Virus record (IMG/VR): IMGVR_UViG_3300008113_005947
Location: 1-64,000 of that record
Source: a virus
Reading direction: 5' to 3' (one strand)
Length of the DNA stretch: 64,000 nucleotides
The position numbers and the translations under genes are program-made. Every line of letters starts with the position of its first letter. Position 1 is the stretch's first letter. This document shows, in pieces, positions 17,527-25,909 of the stretch. The notes below the pieces were generated by a model, which did no database searches, had not been told where the DNA came from, and saw nothing but the letters and a program-made list of their open reading frames with translations.

Positions 17527-17952
17527 ATGAATCAGTTTCTGAATATGCATTATACTGATAATAATGTAGATTCATTTGAACAAGAATATTTCATATGCGT
17601 ACATAGCAACGGGTGGGTACATAGTATCAGTCACTTTGATATGCCACATAATAACGTACTAGACATTAAATTTGATGATGTTGATAGTGACGGGACCAAA
17701 CATGTACAGTGGTTTGGGGGAACAACAAAGGAAATTACTGTTAAAAAATTGACAGTTGACCAAGCTAAAGAAATTGTAGAATTTATAGATAAAGTACCAA
17801 ATGACGCAACGTTACATATATATTGCGCTAAGGGTAAAAGCCGTAGCACTGCAATAGCTAAATTTGTTGAGGAATATAGAAACAACAGTACATTAGATAT
17901 TAGTCATAACCAGTATGTATATACTATGTTGAGGGAAATAGTTCATGTTTGA
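17527..17952 (+). CDS. CX5R phosphatase-like protein
   Basis: 141 residues from ATG 17527. A TTG at 17506 has a better Shine-Dalgarno (AGAGGA) and cannot be excluded; it would add seven residues. HIYCAKGKSRSTA contains the CX5R loop (C100, R106) of the protein tyrosine/dual-specificity phosphatase fold, which uses a cysteinyl-phosphate intermediate. The His before the loop and the Ser/Thr after Arg fit. The general-acid Asp is not certain. The substrate may be a phosphoprotein, a sugar phosphate or an RNA end. It lies between oxygenase genes. Confidence 0.65.
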   Translation: MNQFLNMHYTDNNVDSFEQEYFICVHSNGWVHSISHFDMPHNNVLDIKFDDVDSDGTKHVQWFGGTTKEITVKKLTVDQAKEIVEFIDKVPNDATLHIYCAKGKSRSTAIAKFVEEYRNNSTLDISHNQYVYTMLREIVHV

Positions 17953-19171
17953 TTTTACTATTAAAAGATTGGATAATATCAAGTTCAATGTCAATGAATT
18001 AATACAGTATTTTAACAAGATAGAATCAGATTACCAACATCTATGCTGGCGTGCTAAAGACAGTAATATAGACAGAATGACACACAAGATTGAGGGTGTA
18101 TATAGTTGGGCGATACAAACTAATCTTAAGGATATTAATAAACCCTGCCCACCCTATCATATTGAACATAGTGACGAAATATCAGACAATAATAACTTTG
18201 ATACTCCTACAGAGTTAATCTTTGGGTTTGGACAAAAGATTATTGATACATTTCCCAGAGTTCGTCAGACTGTTATTAGTTGTCATCCAGCGGATACATT
18301 TATTGATACGCATACAGACAATGACGAGTTTATTAAGATACATATCCCAATTAAAGCTAATGATAATAGCTATTTTATATTCGGGGAAGAGAAACATAAT
18401 CTACAAGTAGGACATGCTTATCTAGTTAATACTACGTTACCTCATAGTACTAACAATTTAGGAGATAGTGACAGATGCCATTTGATATTTAAGATACACC
18501 CAGAGGATATAGACAGTATTATACATGATGAGTATATACTTGATGACAGATTATTTGATTTTGATATACTAGAATTACCCAATTTTAAATTTGATTTAAA
18601 TGAATTAAGAGACTATTATAGTATAGTTACTAAGAGCAATTTAAGATTTGAATTACCTGCTATTGACAAAAACAATGACATTAGAAACTATCCACCCAAC
18701 TATGAATATAGCGTGGGTATATTTGGATATGGTATACAGAGTAACTTAGATGATGTAACAAAGCCATTAGAGCCACCGGGTAATTACAAGCAGAAGTCCA
18801 AGAACAAAAAGTCAATCAATCGTACAGTATTATGTACTGGGTTCGCACAGAAAATACTAGACATATTTCCCTATTGTGAAGAATTAGGTATCACCGGGCA
18901 TCCAAGTAAAACGCAACTACACCCGCATGTAGATAAGGACGTACATTTTAGAATACATTTACCCGTGTACACTAACGATAGTGCTGAGTTTAATTATGAC
19001 AAAACTTATATATTAGAAGCGGGTAAAGCATATCTAGTGAATACAAAGCGTACTCATAGTACTAATAATAAAGGTGATAGTGACAGAATTCATTTAATGT
19101 TTAAAGTACCAATTGGACATGTCAATAAAATAATTCACTCAACATATAATCTCTTAAATATTAGTCAATAG
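17945..19171 (+). CDS. Tandem-domain Asp/Asn beta-hydroxylase-like oxygenase
   Basis: 408 residues containing two complete oxygenase domains in one chain. Domain 1 has HTD (H123, D125), KIHIPI, distal H167 (LPHSTNN) and R177. Domain 2 has HVD (H328, D330), RIHLPV, distal H371 (THSTNN) and R381. Both retain all metal and co-substrate residues, so both may be active. The arrangement is an in-frame fusion of duplicated genes like the separate paralogues just upstream. It overlaps the phosphatase-like gene by 8 bp. Confidence 0.75.
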   Translation: MFDFTIKRLDNIKFNVNELIQYFNKIESDYQHLCWRAKDSNIDRMTHKIEGVYSWAIQTNLKDINKPCPPYHIEHSDEISDNNNFDTPTELIFGFGQKIIDTFPRVRQTVISCHPADTFIDTHTDNDEFIKIHIPIKANDNSYFIFGEEKHNLQVGHAYLVNTTLPHSTNNLGDSDRCHLIFKIHPEDIDSIIHDEYILDDRLFDFDILELPNFKFDLNELRDYYSIVTKSNLRFELPAIDKNNDIRNYPPNYEYSVGIFGYGIQSNLDDVTKPLEPPGNYKQKSKNKKSINRTVLCTGFAQKILDIFPYCEELGITGHPSKTQLHPHVDKDVHFRIHLPVYTNDSAEFNYDKTYILEAGKAYLVNTKRTHSTNNKGDSDRIHLMFKVPIGHVNKIIHSTYNLLNISQ

Positions 19172-19179
19172 GAGATTAC

Positions 19180-19623
19180 ATGGATACTACATTAAGAACA
19201 TTTGTAAAGACATTAAGCTATAGAATTACAGCCGCATTAACTGTTTTTATTCTAAGTATTGTGTTAAGTTATGGAGCAGGGTTTGGACTTAAATTTTTAA
19301 TTATTACATTAACGTTTGGGTTCGTATTATTTTTCATCCACGAACGTGTATGGAATTTAGTTAAATGGGCTAAGGATGGTATTTATGATACCAAAAGACG
19401 TAGTATTGCTAAAACAGTTACGTGGAGAATTATGAGTTTCATTGCACTGTTTATTGTGGGTATGACACTAGGACTTAGTAGCAACGATGCATTTTGGTGG
19501 ACTATTATTAACAACATATCATTTGTGTTAATACATTATCTACATGAACGTGTATGGAATAAGATTACTTGGGGCAAGACTGAACATACAGTTGTCGTTG
19601 GCGATAGTATTCTGCAACATTAA
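19180..19623 (+). CDS. Tandem DUF2061 membrane protein
   Basis: 147 residues with a strong Shine-Dalgarno (TAGGAG). Two homologous halves each start with K-T-x-x-(Y/W)-R-I (residues 10-17 and about 70-76), carry two hydrophobic helices, and end in HERVWN followed by KW or TW. This is the DUF2061 pattern, normally found once in a small inner-membrane protein; here it is doubled to about four membrane helices. The function of the family is unknown. It ends the rightward operon and overlaps a convergent gene by 59 bp. Confidence 0.75.
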   Translation: MDTTLRTFVKTLSYRITAALTVFILSIVLSYGAGFGLKFLIITLTFGFVLFFIHERVWNLVKWAKDGIYDTKRRSIAKTVTWRIMSFIALFIVGMTLGLSSNDAFWWTIINNISFVLIHYLHERVWNKITWGKTEHTVVVGDSILQH

Positions 19624-20146
19624 CACGCCATACATTTTGTCTTGTATTATATAAGACAGTATCAGAGAGGTATATATCCCATATACCTCTTTTTGCTATA
19701 TGGGGCATAAGAATCTTATCCATGCGACTACTGTGTCCATTGTTACTATCTATAATATTTGATGTAATATAAAACTCACTATCAGGCTCTATACTTAATA
19801 CTAGATTTAATTGTAGATATAACAACTCTCTAAAGTGTATGATTAATTCATACGGGTTAGTACTAAACTTAGGAGTGTAACCAGGAAGTTGCGCCCCTCT
19901 AAACAAACAGCGCCATGCCTTATCGTTTATCTCGGGCATTCTATGTACGCCCGCAATTGTGAAAATTTTATCGTTGTCTAGTCCGACAAAAAATTGACCA
20001 TAGGGCATGGTCATTTTGTCTAGTTTAATGGATTCAAAACTAACGTTATTGTGATAGTTTAATTCACTACACGTATCACAAAATACCTTAAGTCTATCTA
20101 TATCACTATCAAATAGTTCCCGGTATAGTCTTCCAGGTTGTTCCAT
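19565..20146 (-). CDS. Unknown protein, possibly GNAT-like
   Basis: 193 residues. The middle part (FFVGLDNDKIFTIAGVHRMPE, then RCLFRGAQLPGYTP) resembles strands 2-4 of acetyltransferase-like folds, but no acetyl-CoA loop (Q/RxxGxG/A) can be pointed out, so assignment is weak. It overlaps the adenylation-domain gene upstream by 38 bp, suggesting coupled translation and perhaps transfer of the activated acyl or amino acid. The 3' end overlaps the convergent DUF2061 gene by 59 bp. Confidence 0.5.
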   Translation of the reverse strand: MEQPGRLYRELFDSDIDRLKVFCDTCSELNYHNNVSFESIKLDKMTMPYGQFFVGLDNDKIFTIAGVHRMPEINDKAWRCLFRGAQLPGYTPKFSTNPYELIIHFRELLYLQLNLVLSIEPDSEFYITSNIIDSNNGHSSRMDKILMPHIAKRGIWDIYLSDTVLYNTRQNVWRVNVAEYYRQRQLYVQSCPK

Positions 20147-20768
20147 TTGCTTGTGTCTTTCTTTTTAAGAATGTATGATTCTCTACGTCAAATATATCCC
20201 CTGTATAGAAGTCATTAATGACACACTCACCCTCTTCGGTGAATCGTATATTATATCCTTCACGGGGTACAAAATCAAAGATACCGTTGTTATGCGCTAC
20301 AAATACAGGGGGTGGATTTTCAGTACTACCATACCAATTTGCTACAGTTTTTACCCCACGCTTTCTTAAATCGTCAATCATTTCTTGTGGTACATTTTGA
20401 CTACCCATCATCATATAACGTACACAACTTAAGTCAGTATTATGCCATTCTTTTGTTCCGTTCAGTACATTAACATGATTTGGTATCAATGCAATAATAG
20501 TAGGTCTATATTTGTTAAACAGTTTAGTATATACATATGGATCAAAATTTGATGTGATAAGTTTGGCACCGGACAATTGTGCAGGTAGTGCAGTTATAGT
20601 ATAATGTGCAATCACATTAGGCGGAAATATATCTAATACAACATCATCCTTAGTCATATTACATTCACGTATGCTACGTTTAGCACATTGATAAATGTAT
20701 TCCCAATTGTGATTTATTTCCTTAGGTTCTTTAGTGCTACCTGAGGTAAAAAGTATTAGACTGCTCAT
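20109..20768 (-). CDS. Minimal AMP-forming adenylation-domain protein
   Basis: 219 residues. FTSGSTKEPKE (residues 7-17) is the phosphate-binding loop of the acyl/aryl-CoA synthetase and NRPS adenylation superfamily. NWYGSTE (144-150) matches the A5 motif and YTGDIFDV (188-195) the A7 motif with its ribose-binding Asp. Normal members have about 500 residues; here the N-terminal part before the P-loop and the mobile C-terminal domain with the catalytic Lys are missing. It could adenylate or bind an acid together with partner proteins. It overlaps the SGNH gene by 4 bp. Confidence 0.7.
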   Translation of the reverse strand: MSSLILFTSGSTKEPKEINHNWEYIYQCAKRSIRECNMTKDDVVLDIFPPNVIAHYTITALPAQLSGAKLITSNFDPYVYTKLFNKYRPTIIALIPNHVNVLNGTKEWHNTDLSCVRYMMMGSQNVPQEMIDDLRKRGVKTVANWYGSTENPPPVFVAHNNGIFDFVPREGYNIRFTEEGECVINDFYTGDIFDVENHTFLKRKTQANGTTWKTIPGTI

Positions 20769-21598
20769 AGTGATTTTAATATCATGTTGTGTGCGATGTT
20801 GTGTATACCAATGCCTGGATGACCTGTATACGTACTATCTAACAATCTAATATCACGGGCATAACAGAAATTAATATCGTCACTATTGGTATCAACGTCA
20901 ATTACATTAGGGACATTCTGTTTTGCAAAACTATCATCCTTCTCAAAACTAACTTCAACTAGTTTTATACCCAATCGTTTACAAGTAGATTGTATCATAT
21001 GTTGATAGATATTTGCCTCTTGATAATAGAAGTCAGCATCACGCATCTTATTATACAGTTCTATTTGGTTATTGTAAACATCATCGGGTAGATGTTTTCC
21101 ATAGCATAGTACAAACTTGTCTTTAATATAGAATGTATATCCTGTACAGGGAGCATACTCCATTATTAATATTTTGGGTAGTTTGTATCCACAGTTAATT
21201 AAATTAAAAAAGTTAATTGCTTGAGTTTTACAACTGTATGTTGCGCCCGAGCAATTAACATAATCTAGGTTAAGTTCTTTAGATAGAGTATTACTGAATC
21301 TATCATCTTCATGTAAACCTATACCCAATGAGTAACTTGTGCCGCTAAAGAATATATAGTTATCATCTACGTCAGCTAGGTTCTTTTTCATTCGTAACCC
21401 ATCACTATTAAAGTTATAGATTATTTCTTTATTAGAATAAACCCAATCTGTTCTATTCTTTAAGTTACGTTCAAATAATTGTTCGCTATCAGTACCATAA
21501 AAGTTTGATACTATATTAGGAACCATAGACTCATGTCTATAGGGGAATGAGTCTAATGGAAGTTCTGTTACAGTGTTTAATACAACTTTGGTTTTCAT
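20765..21598 (-). CDS. SGNH/GDSL-like hydrolase or acyltransferase
   Basis: 277 residues. FFSGTSYSLGIG provides the nucleophile Ser (S88) in block I. DYVNCSGAT near 112-120 fits block II, and DSTYTGHPG (D254, H260) the catalytic Asp/His block V. The first 80 residues form an extra N-terminal domain. Such proteins remove or transfer acetyl and other acyl groups on glycans. Being coupled to a minimal adenylation-domain gene, it may belong to an acylation/deacylation pair. It starts one base before the upstream gene ends. Confidence 0.65.
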   Translation of the reverse strand: MKTKVVLNTVTELPLDSFPYRHESMVPNIVSNFYGTDSEQLFERNLKNRTDWVYSNKEIIYNFNSDGLRMKKNLADVDDNYIFFSGTSYSLGIGLHEDDRFSNTLSKELNLDYVNCSGATYSCKTQAINFFNLINCGYKLPKILIMEYAPCTGYTFYIKDKFVLCYGKHLPDDVYNNQIELYNKMRDADFYYQEANIYQHMIQSTCKRLGIKLVEVSFEKDDSFAKQNVPNVIDVDTNSDDINFCYARDIRLLDSTYTGHPGIGIHNIAHNMILKSL

Positions 21599-22332
21599 TA
21601 GCTGACATGTAGACTATCAATACTTAACAAGTGGTCAACTGCTGAGTCACCGGGATTGTTATGTATCATAACCCAATAGTCATCATCACGGTTTACAGCC
21701 GCATGCGGAATAGCTGTGTTATATAGATAGACTTTGCCTGGCTCCATGAAATATTCACGTTCCAAATCTTCACCAAAGAACCAATGTGATCCTGATGATG
21801 ACTGTAATTGTACATGCATTCTAATTAGAAAGTCAGGCGGTTCAACATCTGTATGTTTCTTTAAGCCAGTATCTTTACCAAAGCGTAACAGTCGTGTTAC
21901 ATTGAATGTACCTTCAGGGAATGTATCATACATCTCTTTATATGCACCATAGAAATACTTGTCTAAATTAACAGAATTTTTTTCAATATCAGGATCCATT
22001 GCTTCTGGAAACTGTTCTTCATTAGCAAGATATGCACTAGGTATAACACCATCATGTTGAACAGGCCATTGCAATGTCCATTGCTCGGCAGCACCCCATG
22101 TGTTCTCACCCAGCCACCATGATACTAAAGGTTGATATCTTTGCTTAACATAAGGAGTCATTTTATCTGCTGAAAAGATAAATGCTGAATGCATATTATT
22201 TGCTACAACTTCTTCATACCAGCCCATTAGTTTTTCTGTATTCACAGTAACAGGCAATTCAATATAGTCCCAGTCATAGTTTTCTAGTAACTTAGTGGTT
22301 AACCCCTTAGGGTTTTTCATAAAACGTTCCAT
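21598..22332 (-). CDS. Asp/Asn beta-hydroxylase-like oxygenase
   Basis: 244 residues, preceded by AAGGAT. HTD (H160, D162), RMHVQL, WFFGEDLEREY and distal His H210 (IPHAAVN) match the paralogues at 15432-17525. DWDYIELPV...LMGWYEE also matches the N-termini of paralogues 1 and 2. The 2-oxoglutarate Arg after the distal His may be R215. It is encoded on the opposite strand from the main oxygenase cluster, 2.4 kb away, so the family has spread across operons. Confidence 0.7.
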   Translation of the reverse strand: MERFMKNPKGLTTKLLENYDWDYIELPVTVNTEKLMGWYEEVVANNMHSAFIFSADKMTPYVKQRYQPLVSWWLGENTWGAAEQWTLQWPVQHDGVIPSAYLANEEQFPEAMDPDIEKNSVNLDKYFYGAYKEMYDTFPEGTFNVTRLLRFGKDTGLKKHTDVEPPDFLIRMHVQLQSSSGSHWFFGEDLEREYFMEPGKVYLYNTAIPHAAVNRDDDYWVMIHNNPGDSAVDHLLSIDSLHVS

Positions 22333-22341
22333 GCTGTATCC

Positions 22342-23190
22342 TTAGAATATAATCTTATATGAAGTCAATCTAGTAATAGTATCAGAGAAACGTTCATCTT
22401 CTACTACAGGAACTAAATCAGTGGGTTGTTCGTTCTCAATTGGTATTGCTAGAATATTACTGACACCGCCCATACCGAATGGGTTGTTCTCAGATTTCTT
22501 ATATGTTTCTGCAACTGGTTTAGTTCTACACGTAACCCAATATTGTTTATAATCTTTTGAGTCTAACCACTTGTAGCACTTAGTCCATACTTCATAATCA
22601 ATTGCTTCATAGAAGATTGTAGGACGATGCGCTTTAATCGTTTTGATTGATCCTTTAAGTACATCTAACTCTGCACCCTCTACGTCAATTTTCATTAATG
22701 TAACTGGTACATCTTTTAAGTCATCTAGTTCGTCTAACTTAATTGTAGGTACTTCAATTCCTTCTTCTTTGATTCCAACTTCACCATAATTGCTTATAAT
22801 GTTTTCGTCAAAATCACTCATAATCATAGTGCCATTTTTACTACTCAATGCAGTATTGTATAGTTTGATTGGCTTTTCTCTACAATTGTATGCGGCAACA
22901 GTAAAATGATTTGGATGTGGTTCAAAGCCCATAATATTACATCCTACTGTTTTGTGTATTGCTAATGCATGATAACCTATGTTAGTCCCGATATCTAAGT
23001 AAGTAGATTCAGGAGTTAAATAACGTGCCATGATTTGTACTTCAGCATCGCAATACTCGCCGAATATTGCGATTGCCGCACTTACAATACTGTCGTTTTT
23101 ATAGATAACCATTTCTCCTGCCTTACTATCAGTAAGTGCTAGATTTGGTTTCAATCGGTCAAAATTTTCGTTGATATTTAGTGTGGTCAT
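22342..23190 (-). CDS. FkbM-family methyltransferase
   Basis: 282 residues. LDIGTNIGYHALA (65-77) is SAM motif I, GFEPHP (88-93) motif II, and KIDVEGAELDVLKG (167-180) the hallmark of FkbM methyltransferases, which commonly O-methylate sugars or lipids. FkbM genes are frequent in T4-like aquatic phages. It lies 49 bp downstream of the SleB gene; no clear promoter or Shine-Dalgarno is visible before the ATG. Confidence 0.8.
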   Translation of the reverse strand: MTTLNINENFDRLKPNLALTDSKAGEMVIYKNDSIVSAAIAIFGEYCDAEVQIMARYLTPESTYLDIGTNIGYHALAIHKTVGCNIMGFEPHPNHFTVAAYNCREKPIKLYNTALSSKNGTMIMSDFDENIISNYGEVGIKEEGIEVPTIKLDELDDLKDVPVTLMKIDVEGAELDVLKGSIKTIKAHRPTIFYEAIDYEVWTKCYKWLDSKDYKQYWVTCRTKPVAETYKKSENNPFGMGGVSNILAIPIENEQPTDLVPVVEDERFSDTITRLTSYKIIF

Positions 23191-23239
23191 ATATTATGTA
23201 TCATAACTAGACCTAGCTAAAATTTTTTTGTGTTGACGA

Positions 23240-23776
23240 TTATTTTTTACTATAAAAAATATGGTTACCAATCTTCTTAACTTGACGATAGGGCCATGCA
23301 GGGTCTACATGTAACGCATGAAAGAATAATACACTTTTGGGTATTACTTCCTTATACATGTCAAACACTAACACTTCATATGCAATTTGAAATGCTTGTT
23401 TATATTTAGGGTCATGTTCATTCGGTTTACCCGGATTCTCACATACCCAACTAAATTGACATACTTTGACTTTCTCGTCATAACCTCTGTCAACATAAAT
23501 GACTTGATTTATAACTTTGCAAGGTGTAGTAGCAAATCCATGATTTACTCTGTTAACTACTACTCTAGCAACAGCCGCTTGACCTGTAACAGATTCTGCA
23601 CGTGCCTCATAAAATATGTTAGTTGCCATGCATTTAACTTGCGCTAAGTCTACAGATTTTATAATTTTGTTTACTACATCTGTATTCGGTTGCGTATTGT
23701 TAGATACAAATACGCTCAATAATATTAAAGGTATGATAAAGTATACCTTAAATAGGTCTTGTAATGTGTGCTTCAT
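23240..23776 (-). CDS. SleB-type cell-wall hydrolase
   Basis: 178 residues with a strong AAGGAG Shine-Dalgarno. One N-terminal hydrophobic segment (about residues 10-25) acts as signal or signal-anchor and takes the enzyme across the inner membrane. NIFYEARAESVTGQAAVARVVVNR follows the Hydrolase_2/SleB core with its catalytic Glu (E57); VCQFSW and PKSVLFFH are also family motifs. It should cleave the glycan strand of peptidoglycan, acting as endolysin or virion-entry lysin. It sits just after structural genes. Confidence 0.85.
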   Translation of the reverse strand: MKHTLQDLFKVYFIIPLILLSVFVSNNTQPNTDVVNKIIKSVDLAQVKCMATNIFYEARAESVTGQAAVARVVVNRVNHGFATTPCKVINQVIYVDRGYDEKVKVCQFSWVCENPGKPNEHDPKYKQAFQIAYEVLVFDMYKEVIPKSVLFFHALHVDPAWPYRQVKKIGNHIFYSKK

Positions 23777-23794
23777 ATTACTCCTTTCTACTTA

Positions 23795-23813
23795 GGTTGT
23801 GTATTATACAACC
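23795..23813. promoter_or_regulatory. Palindrome over a TATAAT box upstream of SleB gene
   Basis: GGTTGT (23795-23800) and ACAACC (23808-23813) form an inverted repeat. On the minus strand TATAAT (23803-23808) lies inside it, about 30 bp before the hydrolase start. No good -35 is found at 16-18 bp. It may be a promoter with an overlapping operator, or a leader hairpin. Confidence 0.3.
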
Positions 23814-23830
23814 ATTGTTAGTTAAGCACT

Positions 23831-23864
23831 ATGATTTTGAGTTTTAATTTAAAATCAAAATCAT
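23831..23864. other. AT-rich hairpin after the structural gene
   Basis: ATGATTTTGA (23831-23840) pairs perfectly with TCAAAATCAT (23855-23864), with further pairing inside. It begins at the stop codon of the 682-residue structural gene. Neither strand shows a T-run after the stem, so it is not a classical intrinsic terminator. A role in mRNA 3'-end formation or stability is possible. Confidence 0.4.
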
Positions 23865-25909
23865 AACATGTCCCAACAGTCGCAGTTACAGAGTATTACA
23901 TCTTCTACTGCTTGGTCAGGTGATAATACTGACACATCGGCTGGTTGAATCAGGATGCTTAAGTTTGTCGGTATTAACGTTGTTTCGGAAGATCCTGCGA
24001 AACTTCCGGGTGTTATAGCCGCACCAGTATCTATTGGTATATCTAGTAGTGTGAGGCTATTGGGGTATCCTGGTATAGGGGAGTCTGCTAGTGTGGATCC
24101 TGATACCCTAGGCAAAACAATTTCAACACTGCCGGATATATTATTATCCTGTTCTATTCCTGTTAAGCCTAACCGTTGTGCGTTTCTTGCTTCACGCATG
24201 GACGCAATTAAATTAATTCCTCCTTCATTAGTAATGTTTGCAATATTTTCTAGTACTTGTGCCGGTCCTTTAAGTTCCGTTTCTACTGCATATTGTTTTA
24301 AACTATCTATGAATGCTACTGTGTCTGCGGGTGTGGTCTGTAAATCTGCTATGCCGGGCAATGCTAACAATCTAGCATTTTCTTCTTTATTAAATAATGT
24401 ACCAATTATATTGTACGTAGTGTTTAGTGATGCCGCTTGTGCTGAATTGGCACCTTGAATCAATGCAATTTCAGTATTTGCTTGTCCTATCAATGTGGGT
24501 AACGTTGACTCATACGGTCCTGGTCCACTCACTAAACTTAGAATATTAACATAGATTCCAGTAAGAGTTGTACTTTGTAAACCAGCTATTTTTTGTTGTA
24601 ATGTTTGCCATGGATAATGTAAACTAGTCATACATCCAAAGAAGTCACACATATTATAAACACCATTGATACTCGAACCTTTAGCTAAAGCTGTTGATGC
24701 ATTGTTTGCAAGAGTCACATTAGTGGGTATGTTAGTACCGCCTACAGCAAGTCCATTAATGTTTTCTAAGTTCATAACAACCTGACTGAATTTTTCAATC
24801 TTCATTGATTGTATATTTCTTATCTGTAACATTGCTACTCTAAATGCGTCCGCAGAAAAGGCTACATCTTCTGGTATTAGATTGAGTAATCTATCACCGA
24901 TGCCAATATCGTTTTTAATATCAACTTGCCCGTCTTTAAAAGTAAGATAATATGTTTTACTATTTGTAGGCAATGCTATACTGTTATACTGAGGATATGT
25001 TAATGATTTGTAACTATTAGGAAATAACATTTTAACATTTAATAAATCTGCTAATGATTCTAATCCTTCTGTTTGTACATTCAATGGTATAAGTACATCA
25101 GTTAAATCAGTGTCAATAACAATACAAAATGCACCGTATATTAATTTCTCTTGTTCAACTGAAGCAGGATTACCATTTGTGATATTAGTTACTTCAGTAG
25201 ACGATAAACCTGCACTTAGTAGTGCAATGTTTACTGCTCTAGTAATTGCTTTGTTTTTGTATAAAATTCTAAGTAAATTAGATGGACTACCAAACTTGTC
25301 TATTGTTGTTAAGTCAATTACTTTGCCGGTTGCTATTAGGTCTTGTCCCCAGTAGAATGTACTTAGATTTACTCCTGTTATGTCAGCAGTAATCAAATCG
25401 TTCATATTACTGTATATGCCATTCAGATAAGTGGGTGCATTGTTGATTGCTTTAATCACAGAGTTTAACTGTTGCATCTTACTAAATGAGGTGGCAAACG
25501 TATTTAGGAAATCACTATAACTTCCATTATTAATATAAAATTCTTTGTACGCTTGATATGCAGGTAGTCTTAGCCATCCATATCGTGTAATAGCTCCAAT
25601 ATAAGTATTTGTATAAGTTGTCGGCGGTGCAAGACCTAATGCAGGTATTGTTGCACTACCTATACTAATTAAACTATTGTATGTTGATTGAGATATTTGC
25701 GTTGTTGGATTAGGACCTATTAATGCGTAGGCTGCGTTGATAGCTTGACTTAAGTTGTTTAAAGAAGTGGTGCTTACTATTGTTCCAGGAGTATAGTTAT
25801 TAGTTGCAGTACTAGAACCCATATACGTAACGGCATCTGGGTTTATTCTAAAACCTATGTCATTAACGAATGCGCCTAATGTGTTTAGTGTAAGCGGTGT
25901 ATAACTCAT
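23861..25909 (-). CDS. Putative virion structural protein
   Basis: 682 residues, rich in Thr, Ser, Asn, Ala and Ile, low in charge, with predicted alternating helices and strands and no enzymatic motif. The C-terminus has CNCDCW. ATGA overlap with the upstream PAAR gene and its size point to a baseplate- or tail-associated protein. I do not recognise a named family. Confidence 0.55.
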   Translation of the reverse strand: MSYTPLTLNTLGAFVNDIGFRINPDAVTYMGSSTATNNYTPGTIVSTTSLNNLSQAINAAYALIGPNPTTQISQSTYNSLISIGSATIPALGLAPPTTYTNTYIGAITRYGWLRLPAYQAYKEFYINNGSYSDFLNTFATSFSKMQQLNSVIKAINNAPTYLNGIYSNMNDLITADITGVNLSTFYWGQDLIATGKVIDLTTIDKFGSPSNLLRILYKNKAITRAVNIALLSAGLSSTEVTNITNGNPASVEQEKLIYGAFCIVIDTDLTDVLIPLNVQTEGLESLADLLNVKMLFPNSYKSLTYPQYNSIALPTNSKTYYLTFKDGQVDIKNDIGIGDRLLNLIPEDVAFSADAFRVAMLQIRNIQSMKIEKFSQVVMNLENINGLAVGGTNIPTNVTLANNASTALAKGSSINGVYNMCDFFGCMTSLHYPWQTLQQKIAGLQSTTLTGIYVNILSLVSGPGPYESTLPTLIGQANTEIALIQGANSAQAASLNTTYNIIGTLFNKEENARLLALPGIADLQTTPADTVAFIDSLKQYAVETELKGPAQVLENIANITNEGGINLIASMREARNAQRLGLTGIEQDNNISGSVEIVLPRVSGSTLADSPIPGYPNSLTLLDIPIDTGAAITPGSFAGSSETTLIPTNLSILIQPADVSVLSPDQAVEDVILCNCDCWDML

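Noticed and set aside
23831-23864. Intrinsic terminator
   Set aside because: The stem is almost entirely A/T and no T-run follows on either strand; kept only as a hairpin of unknown role.
23955-24458. Rightward 167-codon frame inside the structural gene
   Set aside because: Antisense to a 682-codon gene with good context, no ribosome-binding site, no family resemblance.
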